Assembly: GCF_002920915.1 (NCBI RefSeq) | Contig: NZ_PQVF01000008.1 | Coordinates: 62,001 to 126,000 of the forward strand | DNA: 64,000 bases | From: Solitalea longa | GTDB lineage: Bacteria > Bacteroidota > Bacteroidia > Sphingobacteriales > Sphingobacteriaceae | Reading direction: 5' to 3' | Part shown: positions 8,530 through 16,129 of the stretch, one piece after another | How positions within the stretch are numbered: position 1 is the first letter of the stretch | How the letters are laid out: every line of letters begins with the position of its first letter | Program-made: the position numbers and the translations under genes | Notes under the pieces: model-generated | Databases searched by the model: none | What the model was told of the DNA's origin: nothing | The model's input: only the letters and a program-made list of their open reading frames with translations

Positions 8530-8994
8530 TTATTTTCTTACGAATCTTTTTAGGACCGTTCTGTTTGAATTTTTCTCAGGCCATATTTCGATGCTATAAA
8601 AATCTTCACCTTCATCGCCATCAACGGATTCCAGATTAAAAGAATACACTCTTACCCTATAGTCTGCAGGTTCTACTTGAAATTCTAATTCAACTGAAGA
8701 GTTTGGACAATCTAAAATTTGAAAAGTACCTGACTCAATTTTTATGCTTGCTTCTACTACATGGTCAAATCAGGTTAAGTCAATATTCTCTCTTGGTAGC
8801 TCTCTAACTAAAAGTTCCGCTTTAACAGGTCCGTAACATTCTGTTCCGATTCCTAAAACTCCTTCTTCGATCGCCATTCTATCTTCATGAGCCTCATTAG
8901 TCCAAAATCTGTCAGAGTCAGTGTTACAAGGCGAATCTTTGTCGCAGATGTAGAATTGGCTGTATTGAGTATAAAAGTCAAGATTGTATTTCAT
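8530..8994 (-). pseudogene. Hypothetical protein gene interrupted by an in-frame TGA
   Basis: An ATG frame at 8994 runs 74 codons to TGA at 8770-8772. The same frame stays open and protein-like for 79 more codons (FDHVVEASIKIESGTFQ to LKRFVRK) to TAA at 8530-8532. The joined product would be a soluble, acidic protein of about 154 aa with no signal peptide. A CGA to TGA change would explain the break. AGGAGA lies 8 nt before the ATG, rare for this genome. It may be a nonsense pseudogene, a readthrough gene or a sequencing error. The family is not named; the N-terminus MKYNLDFYTQYSQFYI is distinctive. Confidence 0.75.
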
Positions 8995-9152
8995 AGATTA
9001 TTTCTCCTATCGCTTATTTTGGATAATCAATAATAAATCAGCATCCATCCAATTTCCTATAAATCCCCGTTTCCGACAAGTTGCCTTGTTGGCACCGTTC
9101 CTTTGCTGGTTCTGCATTTTAACTTCCAGAAAAGGTTTTAAGCCAGTTCTTC

Positions 9153-10184
9153 TTATCTCCTAAGAATTTTCAAGATCTTATTATAAACAATTTCGGAGGT
9201 TGTCCAGGAATTTCCGCCGCTGGTATTTACAAACTGAATGACTACCGCATCAATGTCCTTATGATATCGTGCAATACTTTGATATCCGGGTAACATACCC
9301 GTATGTTCATAGGTATAAACTGAAGAATAAATAGCCTGTTCCTTATCATTTAATAAAGACCCATCATTCAAAGCCCGCAAGAAAATCCCAACATCCTGTG
9401 CTGTGGCAACCATTGATCCTCCTGCGTTTACATAATCAAACTTCTTTAAATCTTCAGCATATCCGGTGGTGTATCCGCTGGCAACATCTTCTAAATTCAC
9501 CTCGCTCAGTAAACCATAAGTGTGTGTTAGTTTAAGAGGCTCCAAAATTTCCTTTTTTATATATTGCCGATGGCTATACCCCAATGTTTTATCAAGGATC
9601 ATCCCGATCAGCAGGTAATTTGTATTAGAATAACGATAACGGCTATCCGGTTTAAAATCTGCAGGTTTATCCAAAACCAATTTTAACGATTCGCTACTCG
9701 TAAAAGGTTTGAACCATGGGAAATTAGGATCATCAGTAAAATTTGGAATACCACTTCGATGCTGTATCATCATTTTCAGGGTGATTTTATCTGAATTTTC
9801 GATCCTTCCAGCCAAATCGGGCAAAAGTTCAGCAAGCGTGTTATCCAACGACAAACTCTTATTATTTACCAATTTAACAGTAGCTGCCGCGATATATAGT
9901 TTACTAATACTGGCAATTTTGAATAATGCATTCGCATCGGCCCGAACTTTATTCTCTTTGCTTTTCCAGCCTGCTGCGTAAAAAGCAGGTGGCTTACCGG
10001 CCTGATCGACATACACTATAATACCATCTAAATTATATTTTAATGCCTCATTTACCTGCTCCTGAACAGTATCTGGCAATGGTGTTAACCATGCCCGTAC
10101 CATAACCCAGGGTACAAATAACAGGGAGCAACTGATTGCAATGGATACGATAATTATTTTGAATGGGCGTTTATTGTATTTCAT
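9153..10184 (-). CDS. Serine hydrolase of the beta-lactamase/D-Ala-D-Ala carboxypeptidase (class C) family
   Basis: A 343-aa penicillin-recognising serine hydrolase with an N-terminal membrane anchor or signal (about residues 9-30). The SxxK nucleophile motif is SISK (S92, K95), the second motif YSN is at 185-187, and HTG near residue 295 replaces the KTG triad, as in many peptidase S12/esterase-type members. The substrate may be peptidoglycan or D-amino peptides, or it may be an esterase; a true beta-lactamase cannot be claimed. Its ATG lies 4 nt after the CPBP protease gene, so the two are one leftward operon. Confidence 0.85.
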   Translation of the reverse strand: MKYNKRPFKIIIVSIAISCSLLFVPWVMVRAWLTPLPDTVQEQVNEALKYNLDGIIVYVDQAGKPPAFYAAGWKSKENKVRADANALFKIASISKLYIAAATVKLVNNKSLSLDNTLAELLPDLAGRIENSDKITLKMMIQHRSGIPNFTDDPNFPWFKPFTSSESLKLVLDKPADFKPDSRYRYSNTNYLLIGMILDKTLGYSHRQYIKKEILEPLKLTHTYGLLSEVNLEDVASGYTTGYAEDLKKFDYVNAGGSMVATAQDVGIFLRALNDGSLLNDKEQAIYSSVYTYEHTGMLPGYQSIARYHKDIDAVVIQFVNTSGGNSWTTSEIVYNKILKILRR

Positions 10185-10188
10185 ATAT

Positions 10189-11049
10189 TCAAGTTGTTTC
10201 AGGTGGATATGATTTTATTAAATTTTTTCTCATGAAAAAGAGAAAAACCATACCCATCAATAAATATAAATAGCCATTGATTCTCCAACTATCCAAAAGA
10301 AGCTGCGTTTCAGCTTTGCCAATTTGACTCTCCATGAAAAATTGAGAACTATTTATGGAGGCATGGGCTATGGCCACAACAAAGAGGTTACCTTTCAATT
10401 GAATCCATATCCACGTAAGTAGAATAGTAGCCGCAATTATGACAAACATCCATGGAACAACTACATCCGCTCCCATAAATAAGATCGGAACATGCCAGGT
10501 GCCCCACACAATAAAAATGATCAACATAGAAACAGTGAGCGAATATTTATCGGTTAATTTTGGGAGTAACCATCCGCGCCAACCTAATTCTTCCCCTATT
10601 CCAATGAAAAGCAGCTGAATCATCAGGTGCAGCACAAGTAATAAACAACCATCAGTAAAAATATCCCATAGCCTGTTTATTGATAAACCAGCCATTAAAA
10701 AAGATAAAATATTTACTACAGTGCCAATAATAGGTAACAATAAAAACCAGCCTATGTCTTTTTTCCTCGGAATCAATTTCTGAAATAGATTTCGAACACC
10801 TGGTTTTCCATGGCTTAAAAAAGAAACTGTAACAGCCCCAAAGGAAGGTCCGATAACAAACAAAAGTCTTGGTAAATAAATGGAAATTATACCAGGGAAG
10901 CTCCATTGAGCCGTAAATACATTAAAAGCCCCACCTATTAAGTAGGAGAATAAAAAGGCAAGAAGTACAAAACTTATTATCTGATGCCTTTTAACCCAAG
11001 CGTTCAAATTGCTGCTCTTGCTTACCGGTTCTAAAGTTTGTTTTGTCAA
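10189..11049 (-). CDS. CPBP-family intramembrane glutamic protease
   Basis: A 286-aa polytopic membrane protein (about eight segments) of the CAAX/bacteriocin-processing (Abi) family. Motif 1 is EELGWRGWLLPKL (catalytic glutamates at 153-154), motif 2 WGTWHVP with a histidine at about 187, and a late HASINSS motif. Members cleave membrane-associated substrates and often give bacteriocin self-immunity; the substrate here is unknown. The only plausible start is TTG at 11049, since no in-frame ATG or GTG precedes the first membrane segment. It sits directly upstream of the serine hydrolase gene in one operon. Confidence 0.85.
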   Translation of the reverse strand: MTKQTLEPVSKSSNLNAWVKRHQIISFVLLAFLFSYLIGGAFNVFTAQWSFPGIISIYLPRLLFVIGPSFGAVTVSFLSHGKPGVRNLFQKLIPRKKDIGWFLLLPIIGTVVNILSFLMAGLSINRLWDIFTDGCLLLVLHLMIQLLFIGIGEELGWRGWLLPKLTDKYSLTVSMLIIFIVWGTWHVPILFMGADVVVPWMFVIIAATILLTWIWIQLKGNLFVVAIAHASINSSQFFMESQIGKAETQLLLDSWRINGYLYLLMGMVFLFFMRKNLIKSYPPETT

Positions 11050-11129
11050 AATATTTAATAATGATAACAGGCTGTTTGCACTACCCTAGAGTTTTTTATG
11101 GATTATAATCTTTCAGTGCCCATCCGTCT

Positions 11130-11495
11130 TTACCCAACTCTTAAGATCTTTTCCATCTTTTTACCTTTGGCCAATTCATCCACCAACTTATCTAAATACC
11201 TTGCTTGTTTAGTTAAGGGATTTTCAATTTCTTCAACACGATAGCCGCATATCACTCCGGTAATTAACTGAGCATTAGGGTTCAATTTTGCCCGCTCGAA
11301 GAACGTTTCAAAGGTTACTTGCTCATCAATAAGTTCTTGCAGTTTTTTGTCGTCAAAACCGGTCAGCCACTCTATTACCTGATGTAATTCTCCTTTTGTC
11401 CGGCCTTTACTCTCAACTTTTGTGATATAGTGTGGATATACTGATGCAAATTTCATTTTGGCTATTCGCTCATCGTGCTCGGGAGTTGTTTTCAT
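11130..11495 (-). CDS. DUF2200 family protein
   Basis: A small soluble protein of 121 aa whose core [17 protein letters not shown], then [18 protein letters not shown], is diagnostic of DUF2200. No biochemical function is established. The frame extends upstream to a GTG at 11597, but family members begin just before HDERIA, so the ATG at 11495 is preferred. A promoter/operator-like element shared with the SRPBCC gene lies at 11562-11595, 67-100 nt ahead of the start. It is transcribed alone toward the CPBP-serine hydrolase operon. Confidence 0.85.
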   Translation of the reverse strand: MKTTPEHDERIAKMKFASVYPHYITKVESKGRTKGELHQVIEWLTGFDDKKLQELIDEQVTFETFFERAKLNPNAQLITGVICGYRVEEIENPLTKQARYLDKLVDELAKGKKMEKILRVG

Positions 11496-11561
11496 ACCTT
11501 GGTTTTTTGTTGATTTTTTCGATTTCGGGTTGGGAGCTCGTATAACGTTGCTACCGTCTGC

Positions 11562-11595
11562 CGAATTTAAGTATTTATTCAGTTTAACAAATGCC
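11562..11595 (-). promoter_or_regulatory. Promoter/operator-like element upstream of DUF2200
   Basis: Read leftward it has TTTG, an 18-nt spacer and TAAATTCG (11569-11562). It matches 5741-5772 at 29 of 32 positions, with the same spacing. Confidence 0.5.
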
Positions 11596-11708
11596 ACAAG
11601 GAATCATCTGTTAGTCTTTTAGAAAAATTGGGATGATTCGCTGTATGGGGAATAATACACCCCATTTATTGGCTAAGGGTTTGTAACAATACATATAAAC
11701 TTAACAGT

Positions 11709-11882
11709 ATGAAACTATCTAAGATCTATCCACTGTTAGCTCTTTGTCTAATAGTATCGTTAACAGGCTGCGCTGCCATTGAAGCTATTTTTAAAGCCGG
11801 TGTATGGACAGGAATATTAATGGTTGCCTTGCTTATTGGATTATTAATATTTGTGGTAAGAATGTTTATAGGAAGAAAATAA
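11709..11882 (+). CDS. Small lipoprotein with one membrane segment
   Basis: A 57-aa gene. It encodes a signal peptide with lipobox SLTGC (cysteine at about residue 17), a short linker AAIEAIFKAGVWTG and a hydrophobic segment ending in basic residues (MFIGRK). Similar 50-60 aa proteins are common in Bacteroidota and are sometimes misannotated as phosphatidate cytidylyltransferase. Their role is unknown. It has an ATG start, stands alone and is followed after 4 nt by a very long palindrome. Confidence 0.75.
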   Translation: MKLSKIYPLLALCLIVSLTGCAAIEAIFKAGVWTGILMVALLIGLLIFVVRMFIGRK

Positions 11883-11886
11883 AGAA

Positions 11887-11945
11887 TTAAACCACAGAAC
11901 TTCATAGAGTTACTCAGAGTAACTCTATGAAGTTCTGTGGTTTAA
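11887..11945. terminator. Perfect 28-bp inverted repeat with 3-nt loop
   Basis: Arms 11887-11914 and 11918-11945 are fully complementary. It lies between the convergent lipoprotein and mdaB genes, so a bidirectional terminator role is likely, but the length and perfection far exceed an ordinary terminator. The word ACCACAGAACTTC resembles the ACCACAGAG-type intergenic repeats seen in many environmental genomes. Confidence 0.8.
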
Positions 11946-12061
11946 AATTCAGGGATAAAGGGTTTTGTTTTTACCCAAATTGGGTTATTATTTACCATTA
12001 ACCAATGCTGAAACTTCTTTTGATTATCAAAGGCTTAAATTTTTTTTATTTCGTATGGTGA

Positions 12062-12682
12062 TTAATAAGCTTCAGAAACTAAGCTTTGCACTTCTGAAAA
12101 GGTTTTACTTAAATGTTCGCTGTATCGTTCCATATCCCTGATAACATCGGCATTTTTCTCAACATCATGAAAATGGAAGCTTTTCAAAGGTTTCATTCCT
12201 GTAAAAGCATTCATTCGGTGAAATCCGAATAAAGGACCTTCATCAACACTGTGTTCATTGAAAAATTCACCTGGCAAGGTAAAAGCAGTTTCGGGAGCGT
12301 TCCAAGTGGTGGTAAGCATATAATGTTTGCCCTTCAGCATACCGCCCGTACCGTAATTGATCTTAGGATTTTCAGACCTTCTGCCATCACTGTAATAAAT
12401 GCCTTTCTGATGTCCGGCAGTAAATACCTCATCAATGTATTTTTTAAAACCATTAGGTAGCTGAAACCACCATATTGGAGTATGATAAATGACAACATCG
12501 GCCCAAACAAATTTCTGCACTTCCTCTTCTGGAATATATCCATTACTAATATCGGTTTTCATTACCTGCACATCCTCCCTGCTCTCAAAAAAAGCCAGCG
12601 TTTCTGCAGTAATGGTTTTGTTAAATCTTCCGCTTGAGTGCCCGAAATTTTGACCGGCATTGATGACAAATATTTTCTTCAT
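12062..12682 (-). CDS. mdaB: NAD(P)H oxidoreductase, MdaB-like flavodoxin-fold quinone reductase
   Basis: A 206-aa flavodoxin-fold enzyme that probably reduces quinones by two electrons, protecting against quinone or drug stress. The FAD-binding N-terminus is FVINAGQNFGHSSGRFN. The family segment IYHTPIWWFQLPNGFKKYIDEVF and the GMLKGKHYMLTTTWNAP segment match MdaB and its NQO-type relatives. It is divergent from a LysR regulator with 101 bp between start codons, which suggests direct control by that regulator. A minus-strand -7 box TAGTTTTG lies at 12714-12707. Confidence 0.88.
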   Translation of the reverse strand: MKKIFVINAGQNFGHSSGRFNKTITAETLAFFESREDVQVMKTDISNGYIPEEEVQKFVWADVVIYHTPIWWFQLPNGFKKYIDEVFTAGHQKGIYYSDGRRSENPKINYGTGGMLKGKHYMLTTTWNAPETAFTLPGEFFNEHSVDEGPLFGFHRMNAFTGMKPLKSFHFHDVEKNADVIRDMERYSEHLSKTFSEVQSLVSEAY

Positions 12683-12706
12683 TTTCTTTTATTATTAATG
12701 ACAAGA

Positions 12707-12761
12707 CAAAACTACGGCACACTATTGTATTATTAAAATAGGATAATTTATACATTTGTAT
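12707..12761. promoter_or_regulatory. Divergent promoter/operator region mdaB-lysR
   Basis: The leftward -7 box TAGTTTTG (12714-12707) serves mdaB. The rightward box TACATTTG (12751-12758) serves the regulator and sits inside the perfect palindrome ATACATTTGTAT (12750-12761). A palindrome over its own -7 box suggests autorepression by the LysR protein. Confidence 0.55.
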
Positions 12762-12783
12762 CAGAATTATAATAGAAACAAAA

Positions 12784-13680
12784 ATGGTCAACCTGGAATG
12801 GTATCGGACTTTTAAAGCCATCTTTCAGCAAGGCACCCTTACCGGCGCTGCCGAAACGCTGTTTGTCTCTCAGCCTGGCGTAAGCCTTCATTTAAGTTCG
12901 TTAGAAAACTACGTAGGTTACAAGCTTTTTGAGCGATCAGGGCGAAAAATGATACCCACCGAACGAGGCAAGATACTATACAATGCTATTGCCGAAAGTC
13001 TCGAAACGCTTGAAGAAGCGGAGAAAAATTTCCAGCGCAGCACCGAGAAGCATACGCCAACCATTAGCATCGGTATGTGTTTTGAAACCTTCCAGATCAC
13101 GCTTGAACAATACATCGCTACGCTTCCATTTAATGTAATTATCCGCTTTGGCGATTACCACCAAATGCTTGAAAATCTTGATAAGGGTATTTTGGACCTG
13201 ATCATTACGCCTCAAAAAGGCGGGTCGGCCAATATTGAACTGCAGGCATTTTCTTCAGAAACGATTGTTTTGGTGGGTGGAAAAGACCTTGACCTTGAAG
13301 ATTTTAAAAAATCAGTAAAGAAGAAAAACTATGCAGATGCTGAGCAATGGCTGAAACAGCAAAAGTGGTACGGAACTACCGGAGATATGGAACATTTGTT
13401 CCGCTTTTGGCAACTTAATTTTGGACATACACCCGACTTTCGGCCCAATTTTATTGTTCCTAATCTCAGCTCCATTGTACGCTGCCTGGGAAGCGGAAAA
13501 GGGTTGGCTGTAGTTCCCGACTTTTTATGTAGCAAAGAGATCGAAAATGGTCAGATAGCACTGATTTGGAAAGGTCATCAACCACTTAAAAACACCCTTT
13601 ATTTTGGATGCCGAAAAAATTCCTCTTATTCCAAAGAAATTGAATTGATTAAAGGTTTGTTTAAAAAAGTGATGGTTTGA
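12784..13680 (+). CDS. LysR-type transcriptional regulator
   Basis: A 298-aa regulator with an N-terminal winged HTH (about residues 4-62, with GTLTGAAETLFVSQPGVSLHLSSLE) and a C-terminal periplasmic-binding-like effector domain (about 90-295). It starts at ATG 12784 and is divergent from mdaB, the classic LysR arrangement, so mdaB and itself are the likely targets and a quinone or redox signal the likely cue. The effector is not deducible. No partner gene follows; downstream is the REP-like element. Confidence 0.9.
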   Translation: MVNLEWYRTFKAIFQQGTLTGAAETLFVSQPGVSLHLSSLENYVGYKLFERSGRKMIPTERGKILYNAIAESLETLEEAEKNFQRSTEKHTPTISIGMCFETFQITLEQYIATLPFNVIIRFGDYHQMLENLDKGILDLIITPQKGGSANIELQAFSSETIVLVGGKDLDLEDFKKSVKKKNYADAEQWLKQQKWYGTTGDMEHLFRFWQLNFGHTPDFRPNFIVPNLSSIVRCLGSGKGLAVVPDFLCSKEIENGQIALIWKGHQPLKNTLYFGCRKNSSYSKEIELIKGLFKKVMV

Positions 13681-13721
13681 AGAATCGTTGAAGAAAATAA
13701 TTGTTAATGAAACAGTCCCAT

Positions 13722-13915
13722 GCTCGCGCGCGTTTGCAACGCGTGCGAAATTCTGCATTGAGATTTTAACTCGATTCTAATCTTCTTATTATTGATTTTG
13801 TACTTATAAGACATCAATAATAAGAAGTTGATTGGCCAAAGTACAATTTATACATTAAGACAATAAAGATCGCTCCGTCCTCTTAGCTCGTGCGAGTTTG
13901 CAACGCGTGCGAGCT
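13722..13915. repeat. REP-like element B: two palindromic units flanking a hairpin
   Basis: GC-rich units lie at 13722-13750 and 13885-13915, here in the same orientation, each with a TTTGCAACGCGTGCGA core. Between them is a perfect 15-bp inverted repeat (13782-13796 with 13813-13827, 16-nt loop). The block 13758-13786 aligns with 4991-5018 of element A. B is the better-preserved copy. Confidence 0.7.
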
Positions 13916-14013
13916 GGAGTGCCAAAACTCGAATAAAACTAAATCGTTTCAAAACTACTCTTATTAACAATATCCTTACATAATTAACACAACTATCTAC
14001 CATAACAATTTTA

Positions 14014-14021
14014 TATTTTTG
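14014..14021 (+). promoter_or_regulatory. -7 box of the SCO1/cytochrome c operon
   Basis: TATTTTTG followed by C matches the Bacteroidota TAnnTTTG consensus 62 nt before the first ATG of the operon. No good -33 element was seen. Confidence 0.5.
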
Positions 14022-14083
14022 CTTCGCTCAATTTCAGGCTATATTCCGCTGAAGTTCGGAACAACATTTATAAACAATCCTTC

Positions 14084-14554
14084 ATGAAAAAAATAACTCC
14101 TTTTATCGCCTCTTGCGTAATGCTGGCATTGGTTTCTTGTGGCAGTCAAAAGAAAAAAGATCAGGAACAGGAAAAAAATCTGTTTTCGGAAAGCATGGCA
14201 CTTCATGACGAAGTAATGCCTAAACAGGAAGAGCTTTTCTCATTAAAAAATAAGATCAATACATTAGGTACCAAAATGGATAGCTTGAAAAAAGCAAACC
14301 CTGCTCTTGATACCACTCAATTAAGAGCCCATATTAACGGTATTTCAGCCAAAATTGATACAGCAAGTAATCATATGTCTGATTGGATGCATGATTTCAC
14401 AAGCGATTTGGATGAGAAATTTCAAAATAAGTCGCATAAAGAAATAATGACCTATTTGAAAAATGGAAAAGAAGATATTGAAAAAGTGAAACAGGAGTTC
14501 AATCAGTCTATTTCAGAAGCAAAACAACTTTTAAATGACCAAAAAATTAAATAA
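14084..14554 (+). CDS. Lipoprotein with coiled-coil, often labelled viral A-type inclusion protein
   Basis: A 156-aa protein with a lipobox LALVSC (cysteine at about residue 19), then an almost entirely helical, charged region with likely coiled coils (residues about 40-150). Bacteroidota homologs beside SCO1 carry the label viral A-type inclusion protein, which says nothing about function. It overlaps the SCO1 gene by 20 nt and probably opens a three-gene operon for envelope electron transport. A role in oxidase assembly is only an inference from context. Confidence 0.75.
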   Translation: MKKITPFIASCVMLALVSCGSQKKKDQEQEKNLFSESMALHDEVMPKQEELFSLKNKINTLGTKMDSLKKANPALDTTQLRAHINGISAKIDTASNHMSDWMHDFTSDLDEKFQNKSHKEIMTYLKNGKEDIEKVKQEFNQSISEAKQLLNDQKIK

Positions 14555-15197
14555 TCTGCTTGCTTTGGCGAGTCTTGCAATTTTACTTTTTACCATTGCC
14601 TGCAACAATACAAGTTCTGAGCAATTGCCCATTTTAGGCAGACGAGAACCTGTTTCAAAAATTGTTAATGGAAAGGAAGTGGTTGATACCGTTTATCAAA
14701 CTATTCAATCATTTCGCTTCGTAAATCAGGATAGCCAATGGGTGAGCAACGATACATTTAAAGACAAGATCTATGTAGCCGATTTTTTCTTCACCTCCTG
14801 CCCTACAATTTGCCCCATTATGAAGAAAAACATGCTGGTGGTATATAATAAGTTTAAAGGCAACCCGCATTTTGGCATTATTTCACACAGCATCGACCCT
14901 CGTCATGATTCGGTAACCGTACTGAAAAAATTTGCGCATAAAATCGGCGTTGATGATACTCAATGGAATTTTGTGACCGGTAACAGGGATACTATTTATG
15001 CCTTAGCAGAACATAGCTATTTAACTACCGCCAAGGAAGATAACGCTGCTCCGGGAGGAATTGTACATCAAGGTGCGTTTATTTTAATTGATAAAAATCG
15101 CCACATCCGCGGCGTTTATGATGGCACCAATCCGGAGGCTGTAGATAAAATGATGATCGATATCGACAATCTTTTAAACGAAGGTCAGAAAAAATAA
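14535..15197 (+). CDS. SCO1/SenC family copper chaperone
   Basis: A 220-aa thioredoxin-fold lipoprotein that delivers copper to the CuA centre of cytochrome c oxidase or acts as a thiol reductase there. It has a lipobox cysteine at residue 23 (FTIAC), the copper motif SCPTICP (C89, C93) and the distal histidine in GGIVHQGAF (about 177). It therefore keeps all three metal ligands. The start overlaps the preceding gene by 20 nt and a cytochrome c gene follows 25 nt later. No oxidase subunit is in the window. Confidence 0.92.
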   Translation: MTKKLNNLLALASLAILLFTIACNNTSSEQLPILGRREPVSKIVNGKEVVDTVYQTIQSFRFVNQDSQWVSNDTFKDKIYVADFFFTSCPTICPIMKKNMLVVYNKFKGNPHFGIISHSIDPRHDSVTVLKKFAHKIGVDDTQWNFVTGNRDTIYALAEHSYLTTAKEDNAAPGGIVHQGAFILIDKNRHIRGVYDGTNPEAVDKMMIDIDNLLNEGQKK

Positions 15198-15222
15198 AAG
15201 GTCTTTTAAATTTAAACAGCTA

Positions 15223-15645
15223 ATGAAGAAAATAACACTCATCGTATTGCTCATTTCAACGATCATTGGCGGAATGGCGGCTTGTTCCAATCCCAAAGAG
15301 ATCAAAGAAAAGCAGTACTATGCAGAAGGATTATACCTCTATCAAAAGTATTGTCAGAATTGCCACATGGATAATGGCAAGGGTTTAGGCGAATTGATCC
15401 CACCTTTGGCCACTTCTGACTACTTAAAAAATAACACAACTGAACTGGCATGCATGATTAAGCATGGAAAAAAAGGTAAAATTGTTGTTAATGGTAAAGA
15501 GTACGATGGAATAATGCCGGGTTATACCAGCCTGAGTACGATAGAGATAGCTGAAATTATTACGTTTATTACCAATACCTGGGGCAACCATCATCCAGCT
15601 TACACCATAAATCAGGTGGAAGAAGACCTGAAAAAGTGCCCTTAA
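15223..15645 (+). CDS. Class I c-type cytochrome, lipoprotein
   Basis: A 140-aa monohaem cytochrome c. It has a signal peptide with lipobox GGMAAC (cysteine 21), haem motif CQNCH (C44, C47, H48) and a probable axial methionine in DGIMPGY. The single domain is of the small electron-carrier type and is probably tethered to the outer face of the membrane. It is third in the operon after SCO1, which suggests it hands electrons to, or belongs with, a terminal oxidase. The rnpB promoter starts 4 nt after its stop codon. Confidence 0.9.
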   Translation: MKKITLIVLLISTIIGGMAACSNPKEIKEKQYYAEGLYLYQKYCQNCHMDNGKGLGELIPPLATSDYLKNNTTELACMIKHGKKGKIVVNGKEYDGIMPGYTSLSTIEIAEIITFITNTWGNHHPAYTINQVEEDLKKCP

Positions 15646-15649
15646 TTTA

Positions 15650-15657
15650 TAATTTTG
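15650..15657 (+). promoter_or_regulatory. rnpB promoter -7 box
   Basis: TAATTTTG, a perfect TAnnTTTG, ends 3-5 nt before the first paired base of RNase P RNA. This gives an internal calibration: transcription here starts about 4-6 nt after the final G of the box. Confidence 0.7.
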
Positions 15658-15658
15658 C

Positions 15659-16071
15659 AATGCAAACTGGTCTGTCGCTAGTTCCTAACGGAAAGAGAGG
15701 AAAGTCCGGGCAACATAGAGCATCCTGCTTCCTAACGGGAAGGACTTATTTTGATCAATGATCAGGATGAGGACAGAAAGTGCCACAGAGAAGATACCGC
15801 CCTGTGTCCGTTTAACTGATACGGGGTAAGGGTGAAAACGTGAGGTAAGAGCTCACGGCTTTGTCGGGCGACCGGCATCGCGGTAAACCTCAGGAGTTGA
15901 AAGACCAAATAAATCCCGATCCAGGAATTGCTCGTTCCTTAATGCCGTAAGGCCTTTGTCGGGAAGGGTAGGTTGCTAGAGCCAATTGGCAACGATTGGC
16001 CCAGATAAATGACAGATAACCCCGAAATGCATTTCGGGAGAAACAGAACCCGGCTTACACGTTTGCATTTT
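15659..16071 (+). ncRNA. rnpB: RNase P RNA (class A)
   Basis: Ribozyme subunit that trims tRNA 5' leaders. The conserved 5' core GAGGAAAGTCCGGGC follows a stem (CTAACGGA area), GAGGACAGAAAGTGCCACAGA and GGTAAGGGTGAAA are the CR-II/CR-III region, and the 3' core has AGAGCCAA, AGATAAATGACAG and ACAGAACCCGGCTTA. The two ends pair (15659-15667 with 16062-16070), which sets the limits. A terminator follows. Confidence 0.97.
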
Positions 16072-16077
16072 TTATAT

Positions 16078-16115
16078 AAACCCCACAATTATTATTTTGA
16101 ATAGTTGTGGGGTTT
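16078..16115 (+). terminator. rnpB terminator
   Basis: The 11-bp perfect stem AAACCCCACAA/TTGTGGGGTTT with a 16-nt loop ends in T4. The start codon of the next gene lies 14 nt beyond. Confidence 0.85.
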
Positions 16116-16129
16116 TATATATTTACGAA

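Larger units (their letters stand above)
13681..14083. other. Intergenic region with REP-like element and respiratory-operon promoter
   Basis: No gene is seen in 403 bp. The region holds element B (13722-13915) and, nearer the next gene, the -7 box at 14014-14021. Confidence 0.7.

Noticed and set aside
8770-8772. Selenocysteine at the in-frame TGA
   Set aside because: No SECIS-like hairpin was evident after the codon and the protein is not a known selenoprotein type; a nonsense change is simpler.
11496-11597. N-terminal extension of the DUF2200 protein from GTG 11597
   Set aside because: The added residues are outside the family, the codon is preceded by poor context, and the stretch contains the promoter-like element.
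16097-16129. Upstream start for the NtrC-type regulator
   Set aside because: It would begin inside the rnpB terminator hairpin and adds residues foreign to receiver domains.
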